A DNA stretch of 64,000 nucleotides, from contig CP011806.1 in NCBI GenBank assembly GCA_001664505.1, forward strand, positions 4,842,494 through 4,906,493, written 5' to 3'. The position numbers and the translations under genes are program-made. This DNA comes from Acidobacteria bacterium Mor1. GTDB taxonomy: Bacteria > Acidobacteriota > Polarisedimenticolia > Polarisedimenticolales > Polarisedimenticolaceae. Below, one piece after another: positions 16,306-25,300 of the stretch. The stretch's first letter is position 1, and each line of letters opens with the position of its first letter. The notes beneath the pieces were generated by a model. It searched no databases. It worked only from the letters and a program-made list of their open reading frames with translations, and was not told the DNA's origin.

Positions 16306-18035
16306 CCCGAAACGAAAGCTCGCACCGTCGGGTCCGAGTCCGCGGCCAGGTACTGCAGGGTCTGCTCGATATCCCGCTGTAGCGTGGTGTAGACCGCCCA
16401 GCGCGCCGCGTCACCCACCGCGGCGTCTCCACCGGTCAGCGACTCCAGCAAGCTCTGGGACTTGGGGAAATGCGCCAGGGTGACCTTGTCATCCGCCGGG
16501 ATCTCGGCGAGTTCCCGGGCGACCTCGACCGCTCTGTGGAAGTCTCCCAGTTCGTCGACCAGGCCGTTCTGGAGCGCCTGGCGTCCGGTCCAGACCCGGC
16601 CGTGGGCCAGCTGCTCGGCCTCCTCGAAGGTCATGCCCCGGTGCTCCGCAACGTCCCGCAGCCAGCGGTTGAAGCCATCCCAGTGGTTGTCGGTGAAGCG
16701 TTCCCATTCCGCCTCGCTGTAGTCGCGGAGGTCGGAGTGCACATGGGCCATCGGTCCCTTGGACACGCTGTCGTCGTAGCCCACGCCGAGCTTCTCGTAG
16801 AGCCCCGCGGCGTTGAACTTGCCGGTGATCGAGCCGATCGATCCGGTCACCGTCATCGGGTCGGCGAGGATGCGCGTACCCCGGTAGGAGATGTGGTAGC
16901 CGCCGGACGCGGCGACATCGACCATCGAGATCACCACCGGCTTCACCGCGGCGGTGACCTCCACCTCGTGGCCCATCAGGTCGCTTCCCAGGGCGTCGCC
17001 GCCGGGGCTGTCGACCCGCACGATGACCGCCGCGACGTCCTCGTCCAGCCGCGCCTTGCGCAGCTCGGCGACGATGGTCTCGTGTCCCAGGGTCATGCCC
17101 AGCATCGGGTTGACGCCGCTCTGCCGGCCCATGATCGTGCCCTGGGCGTGGATCACGGCGATCGTCTGCTTGCCTTTCAGGCCGAGGGATTCGGCCTCGA
17201 TCTGGCCATAGGTGCCCGAGTCGACCACCCGCAGGGTGTCGTCGTCCCCCTTCAGTTCGTCGGCCAGTTCGTCCCAGTAGGCCAGGCGGTCGACCAGGCC
17301 GGCGTCCACCGCTTCCTGGCCCTCGAAGAACGCGTGCTCCATCAGCGCGAGAATCTTGTCCTCTCCGAGATCACGATCCTGTTCGAGGATCTCGACGAAC
17401 TGCTGCCAGAGGTCCTCCATGATCCAGCGCCGGTTTTCCTTGGCCGACTCGGTCGCCTCGCTGTTCATCATCATCTCGGCGGCCGACTTGTAGTCCTTGA
17501 TCTTGTGCAGCTGCGGCCGGACGCCCAGCTTGTCCAGGGCATCGCGGATGTGCATCGACGTGGCGGAGAACCCCTTCAGCTCCATGTAGCCGGTGGGCGC
17601 CGCGAGAATCTCGGGACAGGCGGCGAGCAGGGCGTAGTCGGTGGTGCCGAAGGATTCGGCCCAGCAGTGCACCGGTTTGCCCGACTCCAGGAAGCGGGCG
17701 ATGGCTCCGCGGATCTCCTGACCCTTGGCCCGGGAGGAGGCGCCGCCCGAGGCGACCTTGAAGATCACCCCTTCGATCCGGTCGTCCACCTCGGCCTTGC
17801 GCATGTTGTCCAGGATCCGCGTCAGCGTTTCCGGTGAACCACCGGTGACCTGGCTCAGTACGCCTCCGGGCGGGTCGTACTCGGTGATGCCGCCAGTCAG
17901 CTCGAGAACGAGCCAGGAGCGTTTCTCGACCTCGGGGCCGCCACCGACGTAGCAGCTACCCACCCCGGCGGTCATGGCGATGGTCAGCAGGATGGCGCAG
18001 AGCGCGCCGAGGAATGCGGTCAGAAAGCTCTTCAT
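16299..18035 (-). CDS. sppA: Signal peptide peptidase SppA, 67-kDa type
   Basis: A 578-aa membrane-anchored serine protease that degrades cleaved signal peptides. It has an N-terminal membrane anchor (1-27) and two tandem SppA/ClpP-like domains. The catalytic Lys183 (KIKDYKSAAE) lies in the N-terminal domain and nucleophile Ser377 (DVAASGGYH) in the C-terminal domain, the long-form E. coli arrangement. VDSPGGDALGSD forms the oxyanion region. GAGGGG lies before the ATG. It is convergent with the TlpA fusion gene (7-nt overlap); upstream lies the HAD/ubiX group in the same direction. Confidence 0.93.
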   Translation of the reverse strand: MKSFLTAFLGALCAILLTIAMTAGVGSCYVGGGPEVEKRSWLVLELTGGITEYDPPGGVLSQVTGGSPETLTRILDNMRKAEVDDRIEGVIFKVASGGASSRAKGQEIRGAIARFLESGKPVHCWAESFGTTDYALLAACPEILAAPTGYMELKGFSATSMHIRDALDKLGVRPQLHKIKDYKSAAEMMMNSEATESAKENRRWIMEDLWQQFVEILEQDRDLGEDKILALMEHAFFEGQEAVDAGLVDRLAYWDELADELKGDDDTLRVVDSGTYGQIEAESLGLKGKQTIAVIHAQGTIMGRQSGVNPMLGMTLGHETIVAELRKARLDEDVAAVIVRVDSPGGDALGSDLMGHEVEVTAAVKPVVISMVDVAASGGYHISYRGTRILADPMTVTGSIGSITGKFNAAGLYEKLGVGYDDSVSKGPMAHVHSDLRDYSEAEWERFTDNHWDGFNRWLRDVAEHRGMTFEEAEQLAHGRVWTGRQALQNGLVDELGDFHRAVEVARELAEIPADDKVTLAHFPKSQSLLESLTGGDAAVGDAARWAVYTTLQRDIEQTLQYLAADSDPTVRAFVSGY

Positions 18036-18126
18036 GGCGTCCCCTCTCTTTGGTCCGTGGCCGAGTATACGGAAGGGGAGCCGTCGACGTTTCGTCGGAG
18101 GGGGAGCAGCCCGGAGCTGAAGGCGC

Positions 18127-18855
18127 CTACGGAGCTGTCGAACCGGGCAAAAGCGCCGTCATCACCGCAGGAAGGTCCTCGAACCCGTCGAGCAGCACAT
18201 CCGGCTGCGCCGCTTCCAGGCGTTCCCGGGGGACCCAACCGGTGGAGACCGCCACCGCGCGGAAGCTGTTGGCCCGGGCGCAGTCCACGTCATGCTCGGT
18301 GTCCCCGATGACCACGACGTCGGCCGGAGCGAAGCGCTGCCCGAGGTGTTGCTCCAGCTTCTGCCGGGCGGCCCGGGCGATCTCCCGGCGATCGGCGTGA
18401 TCCGAGGAGAAGCCCCCCTCGGGAAAGAAGCGATTGAGGTCGAAGGCGTCCAGCTTGATCCGGGCGCTCTGCTCCATGTTGCCGGTCAGGAGTCCCAGGT
18501 GCGCCCCCGGCCGGGGAGCCAGGGCCTCGAGCAGGGGAACCACGCCGGGCAGCGTGCGCTTGCTCGGGTGATCCTCGCGCAAGAGTGTGCGCAGTCCGTC
18601 GAAGTAGTTTGCGAGCAGCGTTTCCCGCTCCGCCTCGAAGCGGTCCCGGGGAACGCCCAGCGCCTGGGCCAGGGCCGCGAGGATTCCGGGATCGGTGCGG
18701 CCGGCGTACTCCACCGCTGCGGTGCGTTGTTCGAAATCGCCGATCTCGAAAGCGTCGGCGAATGCGCGCTCCAGCGCTCGCTTGCCGGCGCCGCCGGTTT
18801 CGATCAGCGTCCCGTCGATGTCGAACAGCAGCAGCTGCGGCCTGCCCGGGTTCAT
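18127..18855 (-). CDS. HAD-family phosphatase, phosphoglycolate phosphatase-like
   Basis: A 242-aa HAD hydrolase of the PGPase/Gph group. Motif I is LLFDIDGTLIET (nucleophile and acid Asp), motif II LLTGN, and motif IV VVIGDTEHDVDCARA; a helical cap follows motif I. The substrate is a small phosphate ester such as 2-phosphoglycolate, but the cap cannot settle this. The ATG at 18855 overlaps the ubiX stop as ATGA, so translation is coupled to ubiX. A longer in-frame reading runs across ubiX in another frame and is not credible. Confidence 0.9.
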   Translation of the reverse strand: MNPGRPQLLLFDIDGTLIETGGAGKRALERAFADAFEIGDFEQRTAAVEYAGRTDPGILAALAQALGVPRDRFEAERETLLANYFDGLRTLLREDHPSKRTLPGVVPLLEALAPRPGAHLGLLTGNMEQSARIKLDAFDLNRFFPEGGFSSDHADRREIARAARQKLEQHLGQRFAPADVVVIGDTEHDVDCARANSFRAVAVSTGWVPRERLEAAQPDVLLDGFEDLPAVMTALLPGSTAP

Positions 18856-19448
18856 CCCTTCCACGGTTCGAACAACCCGTGCTCGGAGCCGAGCAGCGAC
18901 AGCGCCCGGCCGGCGATGAAGTCCGCCAGGTCTTCGAAGGTCCGGGGCTTCTGGTAGAAGGCGGGCATCGCCGGCAGGATCGCGGCACCGGCCCGTGCGG
19001 CCTTCTGCAGGTTCTCCAGGTGGATCATGTTCATCGGCGTCTCGCGGGGCACGATGACCAGCGGCCGGCGCTCCTTGAGGGTCACGTCGGCGGTGCGCTC
19101 CACCAGATTCGACGCGGTGCCGTGGGCGATCCCCGACAAGGTCTTCATCGAGCAGGGAATCACCACCATCCCGTCCCAGCGTTGGGAGCCCGAGGCGATG
19201 CAGGCACCCATGTCGCTGTCGCGATGGTGGGTCAACGTGCCCGCTCGCTCGGCGGCGCCATAGCGCCGGTCGAGAAACTGCTCGACGGTCTCGGTCTTGA
19301 GGTTGAACTCGCACTCCTCGATCAGGAGGCGTTTGCCGTAGTCCGAGACGATCAGGTCGACGTGGTGGCCCAGGTCGAGGCAGGCCTTGAGAAGGCGCAC
19401 GGCGTAGATGGCGCCGCTGGCGCCGGTGATGGCAACTACAAATCGCAT
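18852..19448 (-). CDS. ubiX: UbiX/MqnM-type flavin prenyltransferase
   Basis: A 198-aa flavin prenyltransferase that makes prenylated FMN, the cofactor of UbiD-type decarboxylases. It begins FVVAITGASGAIYAVRLL (FMN-binding Rossmann start) and carries VIPCSMKTLSGIAHG and RRPLVIVPRETPMN, all hallmarks of UbiX/Pad1. Length is typical. It lies between ubiA (95 bp upstream) and the HAD gene (4-nt overlap). With an aminofutalosine deaminase-like gene next door, it probably serves the MqnL (UbiD-like) step of menaquinone synthesis. No ubiD is in the window. The SD before the ATG is weak. Confidence 0.93.
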   Translation of the reverse strand: MRFVVAITGASGAIYAVRLLKACLDLGHHVDLIVSDYGKRLLIEECEFNLKTETVEQFLDRRYGAAERAGTLTHHRDSDMGACIASGSQRWDGMVVIPCSMKTLSGIAHGTASNLVERTADVTLKERRPLVIVPRETPMNMIHLENLQKAARAGAAILPAMPAFYQKPRTFEDLADFIAGRALSLLGSEHGLFEPWKG

Positions 19449-19543
19449 GGGGACATTCTGCCTACGGGGAGAGCGGCTTTCCACCTGGGCGTGGATGGGC
19501 GCCGGGGGGCTCCCTTTGGAGGCGATTGGGGGGCGGCTGTGAG

Positions 19544-20398
19544 CTAGAGGGCGGCGGTGATCAGGATGGTGGCGAGGTAGATCACCGAGATGATGCCGTT
19601 GAGGTTGAAGAAGGCCATGTCGAGGTGGGTCAGGTCGTCGGGCCCGACCAGGCGGTGTTCCCAGATGAGGATGGCGGCGATGAGGGCGATGCCGGCCCAG
19701 TAGGCCGGGTGCAGGTTGCCGCTGAGGCCGACGGCGACGAGGCAGGCGATGGTGGCGGCGTGGAGGGCCCGGGCGATGTTGAGTGCCGTGGCCAGCCCGA
19801 AGCGGGAGGGGATCGAGTGCAGGCCCGCCTTGCGGTCGAAGTCGGCGTCCTGGCAGGAGTAGATCACGTCGAAGCCGGCGACCCAGAGCAACACCGCGAG
19901 CCCGAGCCAGAGGGGTACGGGGTGGAAGCTGCCGGTGATGGCGAGCCAGCCGCCGATCGGTGCCATGGCCAGGGCGAGACCCAGCACCAGATGGCTGCCC
20001 CAGGTGAAGCGTTTGGTGTACGAGTAGCCGAGGATCACCGCCAGGGCGAGCGGGGAGAGCCATCCGCAGATCGGCTGCAGGCGGAAGGCGGCGAAGACGA
20101 ACAGCGCGATGAGCAGCAGGGTCACGATCCAGACCGAGCCGCGGGTCAACGCGCCGCTCGGGAGCTCGCGCTTGGCGGTGCGCGGGTTGGCGGCGTCGAA
20201 GGGCTGGTCGACCAGCCGGTTGAAGCCCATCGCCGCGTTGCGCGCCGCGAACATGGCCACGATGACCCAGCCGACCTGGCTTGCGGTCACGCCCTCGCGC
20301 ATGGCGGCCAGCGCCGTGCCGCTGAGGGCGAAGGGGAGAGCGAACAGGCTGTGGGAGAACTTGACCATCCGGGCCCAGGTGGCCACGGTTTGAATCAC
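19544..20398 (-). CDS. ubiA: UbiA-family prenyltransferase (MqnP-like)
   Basis: A 284-aa integral membrane prenyltransferase with about eight hydrophobic helices. Both Asp-rich motifs are present: NRLVDQPFDAANPRTAKRE (NxxxDxxxD) and YSCQDADFDRKAG (DxxxD). It attaches a polyprenyl chain to an aromatic acid. Its GTG start overlaps the stop of the upstream amidohydrolase gene by 4 nt (GTGA), so the two are co-expressed. With ubiX downstream and an aminofutalosine deaminase-like gene upstream, MqnP of the futalosine menaquinone route is more likely than ubiquinone UbiA; sequence alone does not decide. Confidence 0.9.
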   Translation of the reverse strand: MIQTVATWARMVKFSHSLFALPFALSGTALAAMREGVTASQVGWVIVAMFAARNAAMGFNRLVDQPFDAANPRTAKRELPSGALTRGSVWIVTLLLIALFVFAAFRLQPICGWLSPLALAVILGYSYTKRFTWGSHLVLGLALAMAPIGGWLAITGSFHPVPLWLGLAVLLWVAGFDVIYSCQDADFDRKAGLHSIPSRFGLATALNIARALHAATIACLVAVGLSGNLHPAYWAGIALIAAILIWEHRLVGPDDLTHLDMAFFNLNGIISVIYLATILITAAL

Positions 20399-21624
20399 GT
20401 CGCCTCCGCCGGGGCGTCCGCCAGCCGGTAGACCGTTTCGGGGTTCGAGCCGATCACCGCCATCGGGTCGGGTGCGCCGTCGAGGGGGACGACGATCAAC
20501 TCGGCAAGCTTGCCCTCGGCGATGCTTCCCAGGTCGTCGGTCAAACCCAGGGCGCGGGCGCCGTTGAGGGTCGCCATGCGCAGCCCCGCTGCGGGGGCGA
20601 TGCCGATTTCGCTACAGAGGTAGGCCAGTTCGGCGAACAGGTCGGTGTCCGGGGCGCTGGCGGTGGAGTCGGTTCCCAGGGCGACGGGAATGCCCGCGCC
20701 GAGCAGTTGCGCCACGGGAGCGCGTCCGACGCCGAGGCGATCGTTGCTTCGAGGACAGGTCACCACGGTCACGCCGCGGGTCTGCAGCCGCGACAGATCC
20801 TGTTTCGACAGATGAATGCAGTGCACCGCCAGGGTTCGCGGCGACAGGGCGCCGAGGCGGTCGAGGTGTTCGACCGGCGAGTGTTTGGGCACCGCCCACG
20901 GATCGGGGAGCACCCCCCGCTCTTCGAGCAGGTCGCGGAACGGGCCGCTGCCTTCCATCAGCAGCTTGGTTTCCTCGTCGCTCTCGGCGACGTGGATCGA
21001 AAGGGGCGCCGCGGCGGCGACGGCCCGTCCGGCCAGCGCCTTGATCAACGCGGCGGAGCAGCTCTGGGGCCCATGGGGCGTCAGCACGACCCGCAGCCTG
21101 GGGTTGGCGGCGAAGTCTTCGTCCCGGTCGATCTCGTCCAGCGAGCGGGCCGCATCGTCGAGCAGTTGCTCGGCGCTTGCGGGGTTGAACCCGATCAGTT
21201 CGAGGAACAGCACTCCGTGGAGCGGCGAGCGATTGAGCAGGGGAGCGATCCAGCTGGCGTTGGCCACATCGCCGACGGCGACGGTGCCCCGGGCGACCAT
21301 GGTCTCGATGGCGCGCTGGGCGGCGGGGGCCGCATCCTCGGGCTCCCGGGGGCGTTCGATCATTGCCCGGACCCAGGCCATGTAGTCCCCGGCGGGCAGA
21401 TCGTCGGGGCTCGCGTCGGAGAGTTCCAGGTGGGTGTGGGCGTTGACCAGCCCGGGCAAGAGCGCCGCGTCCCCCAGGTCGAAGACCTGGGCATCGGGGT
21501 ACTTTTCGGTGATGGAATCCGCCGGGCCGACCGCGGCGATCCGATCGCCGTCCACGGCGACTGCGCCCTGTTCCAGCGGCGGAGATGCGACCGGAAGAAC
21601 GAATCGGCTCTTGTAAATGCGCAT
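20395..21624 (-). CDS. Amidohydrolase, aminofutalosine deaminase-like (MqnX)
   Basis: A 409-aa metal-dependent amidohydrolase of the TrzN/SsnA/MqnX group. It shows the first metal site GLVNAHTHLELS, second-site His in LTPHGPQ and IHVAESDEE, and the catalytic Asp in LGTDSTASAPDTDLF, followed by the C-terminal beta-sandwich segment GSIAEGKLAELIVV. Substrate is inferred from context: coupling to UbiA and UbiX points to 6-amino-6-deoxyfutalosine deamination. Guanine or S-adenosylhomocysteine deaminase are alternatives. The start has SD AAGGAGC. Genes 21624 to 18127 run in one direction and probably form one operon. Confidence 0.85.
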   Translation of the reverse strand: MRIYKSRFVLPVASPPLEQGAVAVDGDRIAAVGPADSITEKYPDAQVFDLGDAALLPGLVNAHTHLELSDASPDDLPAGDYMAWVRAMIERPREPEDAAPAAQRAIETMVARGTVAVGDVANASWIAPLLNRSPLHGVLFLELIGFNPASAEQLLDDAARSLDEIDRDEDFAANPRLRVVLTPHGPQSCSAALIKALAGRAVAAAAPLSIHVAESDEETKLLMEGSGPFRDLLEERGVLPDPWAVPKHSPVEHLDRLGALSPRTLAVHCIHLSKQDLSRLQTRGVTVVTCPRSNDRLGVGRAPVAQLLGAGIPVALGTDSTASAPDTDLFAELAYLCSEIGIAPAAGLRMATLNGARALGLTDDLGSIAEGKLAELIVVPLDGAPDPMAVIGSNPETVYRLADAPAEAT

Positions 21625-21754
21625 GTGGGGCGGCTCCTTGCGGTGGGCACACCTTGCTTCGGAAGGGACACCGCCTTATCTGATTATACTGGAATCGGTC
21701 TTCCGGGGACGATCCCCGCAAGCTCTCGGCGCTGGCGCCGGAAGGAATCCCGTG

Positions 21755-22438
21755 ATGAGAAGCCTACGCGTGCTCTTGTCGATCGCCGCGCTCCTGTTGG
21801 CGGCCGGCGCCTCTGCCGGCGAGAGCCGGGCGGTCCGTGCCTACAAGGCGATGGGCCTGGCCACCGGCGACATCCTCTCCTCCACGGTGCTGCAGGCCAA
21901 GGTGATCCCCGGCGAGGAAGAGCAGCTCGTCGCGGTGACCACCTACTTCACCGGCAAGAAGGACAAGGCCCGGGCGGTCAACGTCCGATTCGATGTATGG
22001 GCCGACCGGGGCGGACGCCTCGAGAGCCTGTACCACCGGGACTTCGGTGCCGAGCTCGAAGGCCACGTCGACCGGGGCGATCTGCAGCTGGTGGATCTCG
22101 ACCGGGATGACGTCCAGGAGATGATGGTCTCCTTCGACGACGTCGAGAACCCGGTGGTCTTGCGCCGGGTCGGCGAACTGCTGGTCTACGGCAGCAGCGG
22201 TTTCCGCGCCGCCTGGGAAGGGCCGGTGCGCTACGACGCGACTCGTGCCGCCCGCGGTGCGGCTGCCGAACGGCGTGATCTCTACGAGCGGGAGCTGGAC
22301 GTGGTCAGCACGTTGCGCACCCGGGGCGTCACGCTCTTCTTCAGCAAGAAGGTCTACGCCGTGGCCGGCCAACGGCTCGAGCGGCCCAAGGTCGTTCAGG
22401 AGACGTTCCCGCTCAAGCCGACGCCCGAAGGCTGGTAG
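21755..22438 (+). CDS. Secreted protein of unknown function
   Basis: A 227-aa exported protein with a clear signal peptide (about 1-22, AAGASA-GE). The mature part is mixed alpha/beta with no recognised family. An Asp-rich segment (DLDRDDVQEMMVSFDD) resembles a single VCBS-type loop, and the C-terminus is rich in Arg and Lys. The start at 21755 has GAAGGAA upstream; an in-frame extension to 21617 is rejected because it lacks signal character. It is divergent from the amidohydrolase gene and convergent with the next gene, with 8 bp between stops. Confidence 0.75.
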   Translation: MRSLRVLLSIAALLLAAGASAGESRAVRAYKAMGLATGDILSSTVLQAKVIPGEEEQLVAVTTYFTGKKDKARAVNVRFDVWADRGGRLESLYHRDFGAELEGHVDRGDLQLVDLDRDDVQEMMVSFDDVENPVVLRRVGELLVYGSSGFRAAWEGPVRYDATRAARGAAAERRDLYERELDVVSTLRTRGVTLFFSKKVYAVAGQRLERPKVVQETFPLKPTPEGW

Positions 22439-22446
22439 CGAGACCG

Positions 22447-23232
22447 CTAGCCGCTTCGCCCGGTCAGCCGGCGCAATTCGGCGAGGGACAGGCGGTGGTA
22501 GGTCTTCGGCCGTGACCAGCTGACGCTGTGTCCGGCCCAGCCGATTTCCAGGTAGCGCGCGTGGGGCAACCGCTCCGCCAGCCGGCGGGTGCCCGCCGTC
22601 GGCGCCAGTAGATCCAGCGAACTGCCGACGATCGAGATCGGGATCTCTCGCAGCGCGCCGGGTAACTCCAGCGTCTGAGCGCAGAGGAGCGCGCTCTTCT
22701 CGGCGTAGGTCTTTCCCGGCGTCCGCGCCTGCCGGGCCTCGCGAAACAGGGTGGGGACCCGCCGAATCACCGTCGGGTAGAGGAACTCCCAGCCGCAGGT
22801 CAGCACCATGGCCAACGCGAGCACCCCGCGGGACAGCGGAGCGCGGAACCGGCCGCTCGAGATCCGGCGCAGCACCCAGCGATAGAGTCCCGGCTGCCAG
22901 TGCGGCGCCGGCGGAACCGCCAGCAGCAGACCGGCGGTTCGATCGGGATATCGTGCGGCGAAGGCCAGGGACACCAGCGCCCCGAAGGAGGTACCCCAGA
23001 GCACCGCCCGCTCGTCGCCCAGTTCATCCATGGCCCGGGCGATGTCTTCGCTGAGGGCGTCCCAGCCGAGCGGGCCGGGTGCCGGGTCGTCGCGGCGGTC
23101 CCCACGGGTGTCCACGGCGGCGACGCGGAATCCGTCCGCGGCCGCGGTCTTGCACTCCTCGGTGAAGACGCGCACGCCGCCGGCGAGACCGGCAATCTTG
23201 ATCACCAGCGGGCCCTCGCCCCACACTTTCAT
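22447..23232 (-). CDS. Alpha/beta hydrolase
   Basis: A 261-aa alpha/beta hydrolase. The nucleophile elbow is GTSFGAL (Ser in G-x-S-x-G), the acid is probably Asp in SSLDLLAPT, and the His lies in GWAGHSVSW near the C-terminus. A mid-protein insertion (about 120-165) with hydrophobic and Arg residues forms a lid. Substrate is unknown. The ATG at 23232 is preferred over the TTG two codons earlier because the GAGGTG SD is better spaced. It is divergent from trmJ. Confidence 0.82.
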   Translation of the reverse strand: MKVWGEGPLVIKIAGLAGGVRVFTEECKTAAADGFRVAAVDTRGDRRDDPAPGPLGWDALSEDIARAMDELGDERAVLWGTSFGALVSLAFAARYPDRTAGLLLAVPPAPHWQPGLYRWVLRRISSGRFRAPLSRGVLALAMVLTCGWEFLYPTVIRRVPTLFREARQARTPGKTYAEKSALLCAQTLELPGALREIPISIVGSSLDLLAPTAGTRRLAERLPHARYLEIGWAGHSVSWSRPKTYHRLSLAELRRLTGRSG

Positions 23233-23344
23233 GCGCAAGCAGCACCTCTGCTATGCTCGAATTCCCAAGAGCCTGCGTCACACGCTAACCCCGGAGAGCC
23301 GCGATTGCAGCCCCGGCGGCGCTTTTCCCCGAGGACGGTTCCGC

Positions 23345-24109
23345 TTGTTGCCCCTCGCCTCACAGGTCCGTTTCCTGCTGGTCGAACCCCAGCATCCGGG
23401 CAATATCGGCTCGGCGGCCCGGGCGCTCAAGAACCTGGGGTTTCGGCGGCTGGAGGTGATCCGGCCCAAGTGCGATCCCCGGGCAGAAGAGGCGCGGCGG
23501 CGTGCGGTGGATGCGGTCGAACTGGTCGACGGCATCACCGTCCACGACGACCTCGACCGTGGCTTGGGCCAGGCGCGCACCGTGGTCGGGACCAGCCGGC
23601 GGCTGGGAAAGCACCGCAAGCCCCACTTCCGGCTGGACGAGGTCGCCCGCGAACTGGCGGCGGCGGCCCGAAGCGGGGAGCTGGCGCTGTTGTTCGGCCG
23701 GGAGGCCCACGGGCTGAGCGATGCCGAGCTGGATCGCTGCACCCATCTGGTCTACTTCGACGCCTCCGAGGAATACCCCTCGTTCAACCTGGCCCACGCG
23801 GTGTTGCTCACCGCTCACGAACTGCGCCGGGCGATGCGAGAGCCGTTGGCCGAGGGCGCCCTGGAACCTCCCGCCGGGCACGAGGCCCGGGAAGCGATGC
23901 TGCAGCACATGGAGCAAACCCTGCTGGGCATCGGCTTTCTGCATCCACACACCCGGGAAAAGATGATGCGGCGAATCCGCCGGATGTACGCCCGGGCCGG
24001 CCTGACCGAGAGCGAGGTGCACATCCTGCGTGGGATCGCTCGCCAGACCGACTGGGCCAGCGGCCGCAAGGCCGGTAGCCCGCCATCCGCCGACGACCCG
24101 TCGGAATGA
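23345..24109 (+). CDS. trmJ: tRNA (cytidine/uridine-2'-O-)-methyltransferase TrmJ
   Basis: A 254-aa SPOUT-fold methyltransferase. It opens with FLLVEPQHPGNIGSAARALKNLGF (motif 1), has LLFGREAHGLSD (motif 2) and YPSFNLAHAVLL (motif 3), and ends in the TrmJ-specific tail EKMMRRIRRMYARAGLTESEVHILRGI. It methylates ribose at position 32 of tRNAs using SAM. No ATG exists near the conserved start, so a TTG at 23345 (or 23348) after GAGGA is taken; much longer upstream readings antisense to the hydrolase gene are rejected. The next gene (queG), 10 bp downstream, also acts on tRNA. Confidence 0.92.
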   Translation: MLPLASQVRFLLVEPQHPGNIGSAARALKNLGFRRLEVIRPKCDPRAEEARRRAVDAVELVDGITVHDDLDRGLGQARTVVGTSRRLGKHRKPHFRLDEVARELAAAARSGELALLFGREAHGLSDAELDRCTHLVYFDASEEYPSFNLAHAVLLTAHELRRAMREPLAEGALEPPAGHEAREAMLQHMEQTLLGIGFLHPHTREKMMRRIRRMYARAGLTESEVHILRGIARQTDWASGRKAGSPPSADDPSE

Positions 24110-24119
24110 GACCGCTCTC

Positions 24120-25265
24120 GTGAGTCCGGCGGAGCTGAGCCGGCGCCTGCGCGACAGGGCACGGGAGTTCGGCTTCGACGCGGTGGGGATTGCCCGGGCC
24201 TCCGCCCTCGAGCGGGACGGGGCGGCGCTCAACCGTTGGCTCGATGCCGGGCAGCACGGTTCGATGAACTGGATGGAGCGGGACCCCGCCCAGCGGGCCG
24301 ACCCCACGCGGGTGCTCGAGGGTTGTCGCAGCGTCGTCGCCCTGGCGATGAACTACCACACCGGCTCTGCAGGAGACCCGCCTGCCGGGAGCGCCCGGGT
24401 CGCCCGCTACGCCCACGGCCGCGACTACCACAAGGTCATGCGCAAGCGGACCCGCGCTCTGGCAGAGTGGCTCGAGGCGGAGACCGACGGCGCGTCCCGC
24501 ACCTTCGTTGACACCGGGCCGGTGCTGGAACGGGCCTGGGCCGAACAGGCTGGGATCGGCTGGATCGGCAAGAACGCCAACCTGATCTCGCGCAGCTTGG
24601 GGTCGTGGCTGCTGCTTTCCGAGGTGTTGACCACCGCAGAACTGGAAGTGGACGACGGGCCTCACGATGAGTTCTGCGGCAGCTGCAACGCCTGTATCGA
24701 GGCCTGTCCCACCGACGCCATCGTTGCCGACGGAGTGGTCGACTCCAACCGCTGCATCTCCTTCTGGACCATCGAGCGCCGCGGCGAGATCGATCCGGCG
24801 CTGCGCAACGGGATCGGGGACTGGATCTTCGGCTGCGACGACTGCCAGACCGTCTGCCCCTGGAACCTGAGTTTCGGCGTGCCCCGGGAGGACGACCCCT
24901 TCGCCTTCCGGGAGGATCTGCGCGGGCTGGATCCGCTGGAGATCCTGGCGATGGATGAGTCGACCTTTCGACTGCGCTACTCCGGGACATCGCTGATGCG
25001 GGCCAAGTGGGAGGGGATGCGGCGGAACGCCGCCGTGGTGCTGGGGAACCGCCGGGACCCCGCCTCGATCCCGGCCCTGGGCCGGGCGCTGGAAGACCCC
25101 GATCCGACCTTCCGGTGCCACGTAATTTGGGCACTCGGCGAGCACGACGATCCAAGTTCGACAAGCCTTCTCGAGGGGCGTATCGGGGGCGAAAGCGACC
25201 CGTCGGTCCGTGACGAAATTACCGCCGCCCTGGAGCGGATTCGCCGGCGGGGCCGGAACGCCTAA
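24120..25265 (+). CDS. queG: Epoxyqueuosine reductase QueG
   Basis: A 381-aa cobalamin- and iron-sulfur-dependent enzyme for the last step of queuosine tRNA modification. The putative general acid is Asp131 (FVDTGP). Two [4Fe-4S] sites are complete: CGSCNACIEACP (Cys186, 189, 192, 196) and RCIS plus FGCDDCQTVCP (Cys212, 239, 242, 246). The C-terminus carries HEAT-like helices (about 290-375) used for tRNA binding. The GTG at 24120 is chosen because the family starts about ten residues before GFDAVGIA. It is probably co-transcribed with trmJ. Confidence 0.95.
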   Translation: MSPAELSRRLRDRAREFGFDAVGIARASALERDGAALNRWLDAGQHGSMNWMERDPAQRADPTRVLEGCRSVVALAMNYHTGSAGDPPAGSARVARYAHGRDYHKVMRKRTRALAEWLEAETDGASRTFVDTGPVLERAWAEQAGIGWIGKNANLISRSLGSWLLLSEVLTTAELEVDDGPHDEFCGSCNACIEACPTDAIVADGVVDSNRCISFWTIERRGEIDPALRNGIGDWIFGCDDCQTVCPWNLSFGVPREDDPFAFREDLRGLDPLEILAMDESTFRLRYSGTSLMRAKWEGMRRNAAVVLGNRRDPASIPALGRALEDPDPTFRCHVIWALGEHDDPSSTSLLEGRIGGESDPSVRDEITAALERIRRRGRNA

Positions 25266-25300
25266 GTCCCTGAAATCAGGAAGTTTGCGACAGGGCTCGG

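Noticed and set aside
18127-19314. A 395-aa reading of the HAD gene with a long N-terminal extension
   Set aside because: The extension lies out of frame within ubiX and has no domain; the ATGA overlap start at 18855 matches the HAD family.
21642-21658. Sigma-54 element before the secreted protein gene at 21755
   Set aside because: The GG and GC dinucleotides are 10-11 bp apart instead of 12.
23030-23344. Upstream start for the trmJ gene
   Set aside because: It would be antisense to the alpha/beta hydrolase and adds 105 residues with no counterpart in TrmJ.
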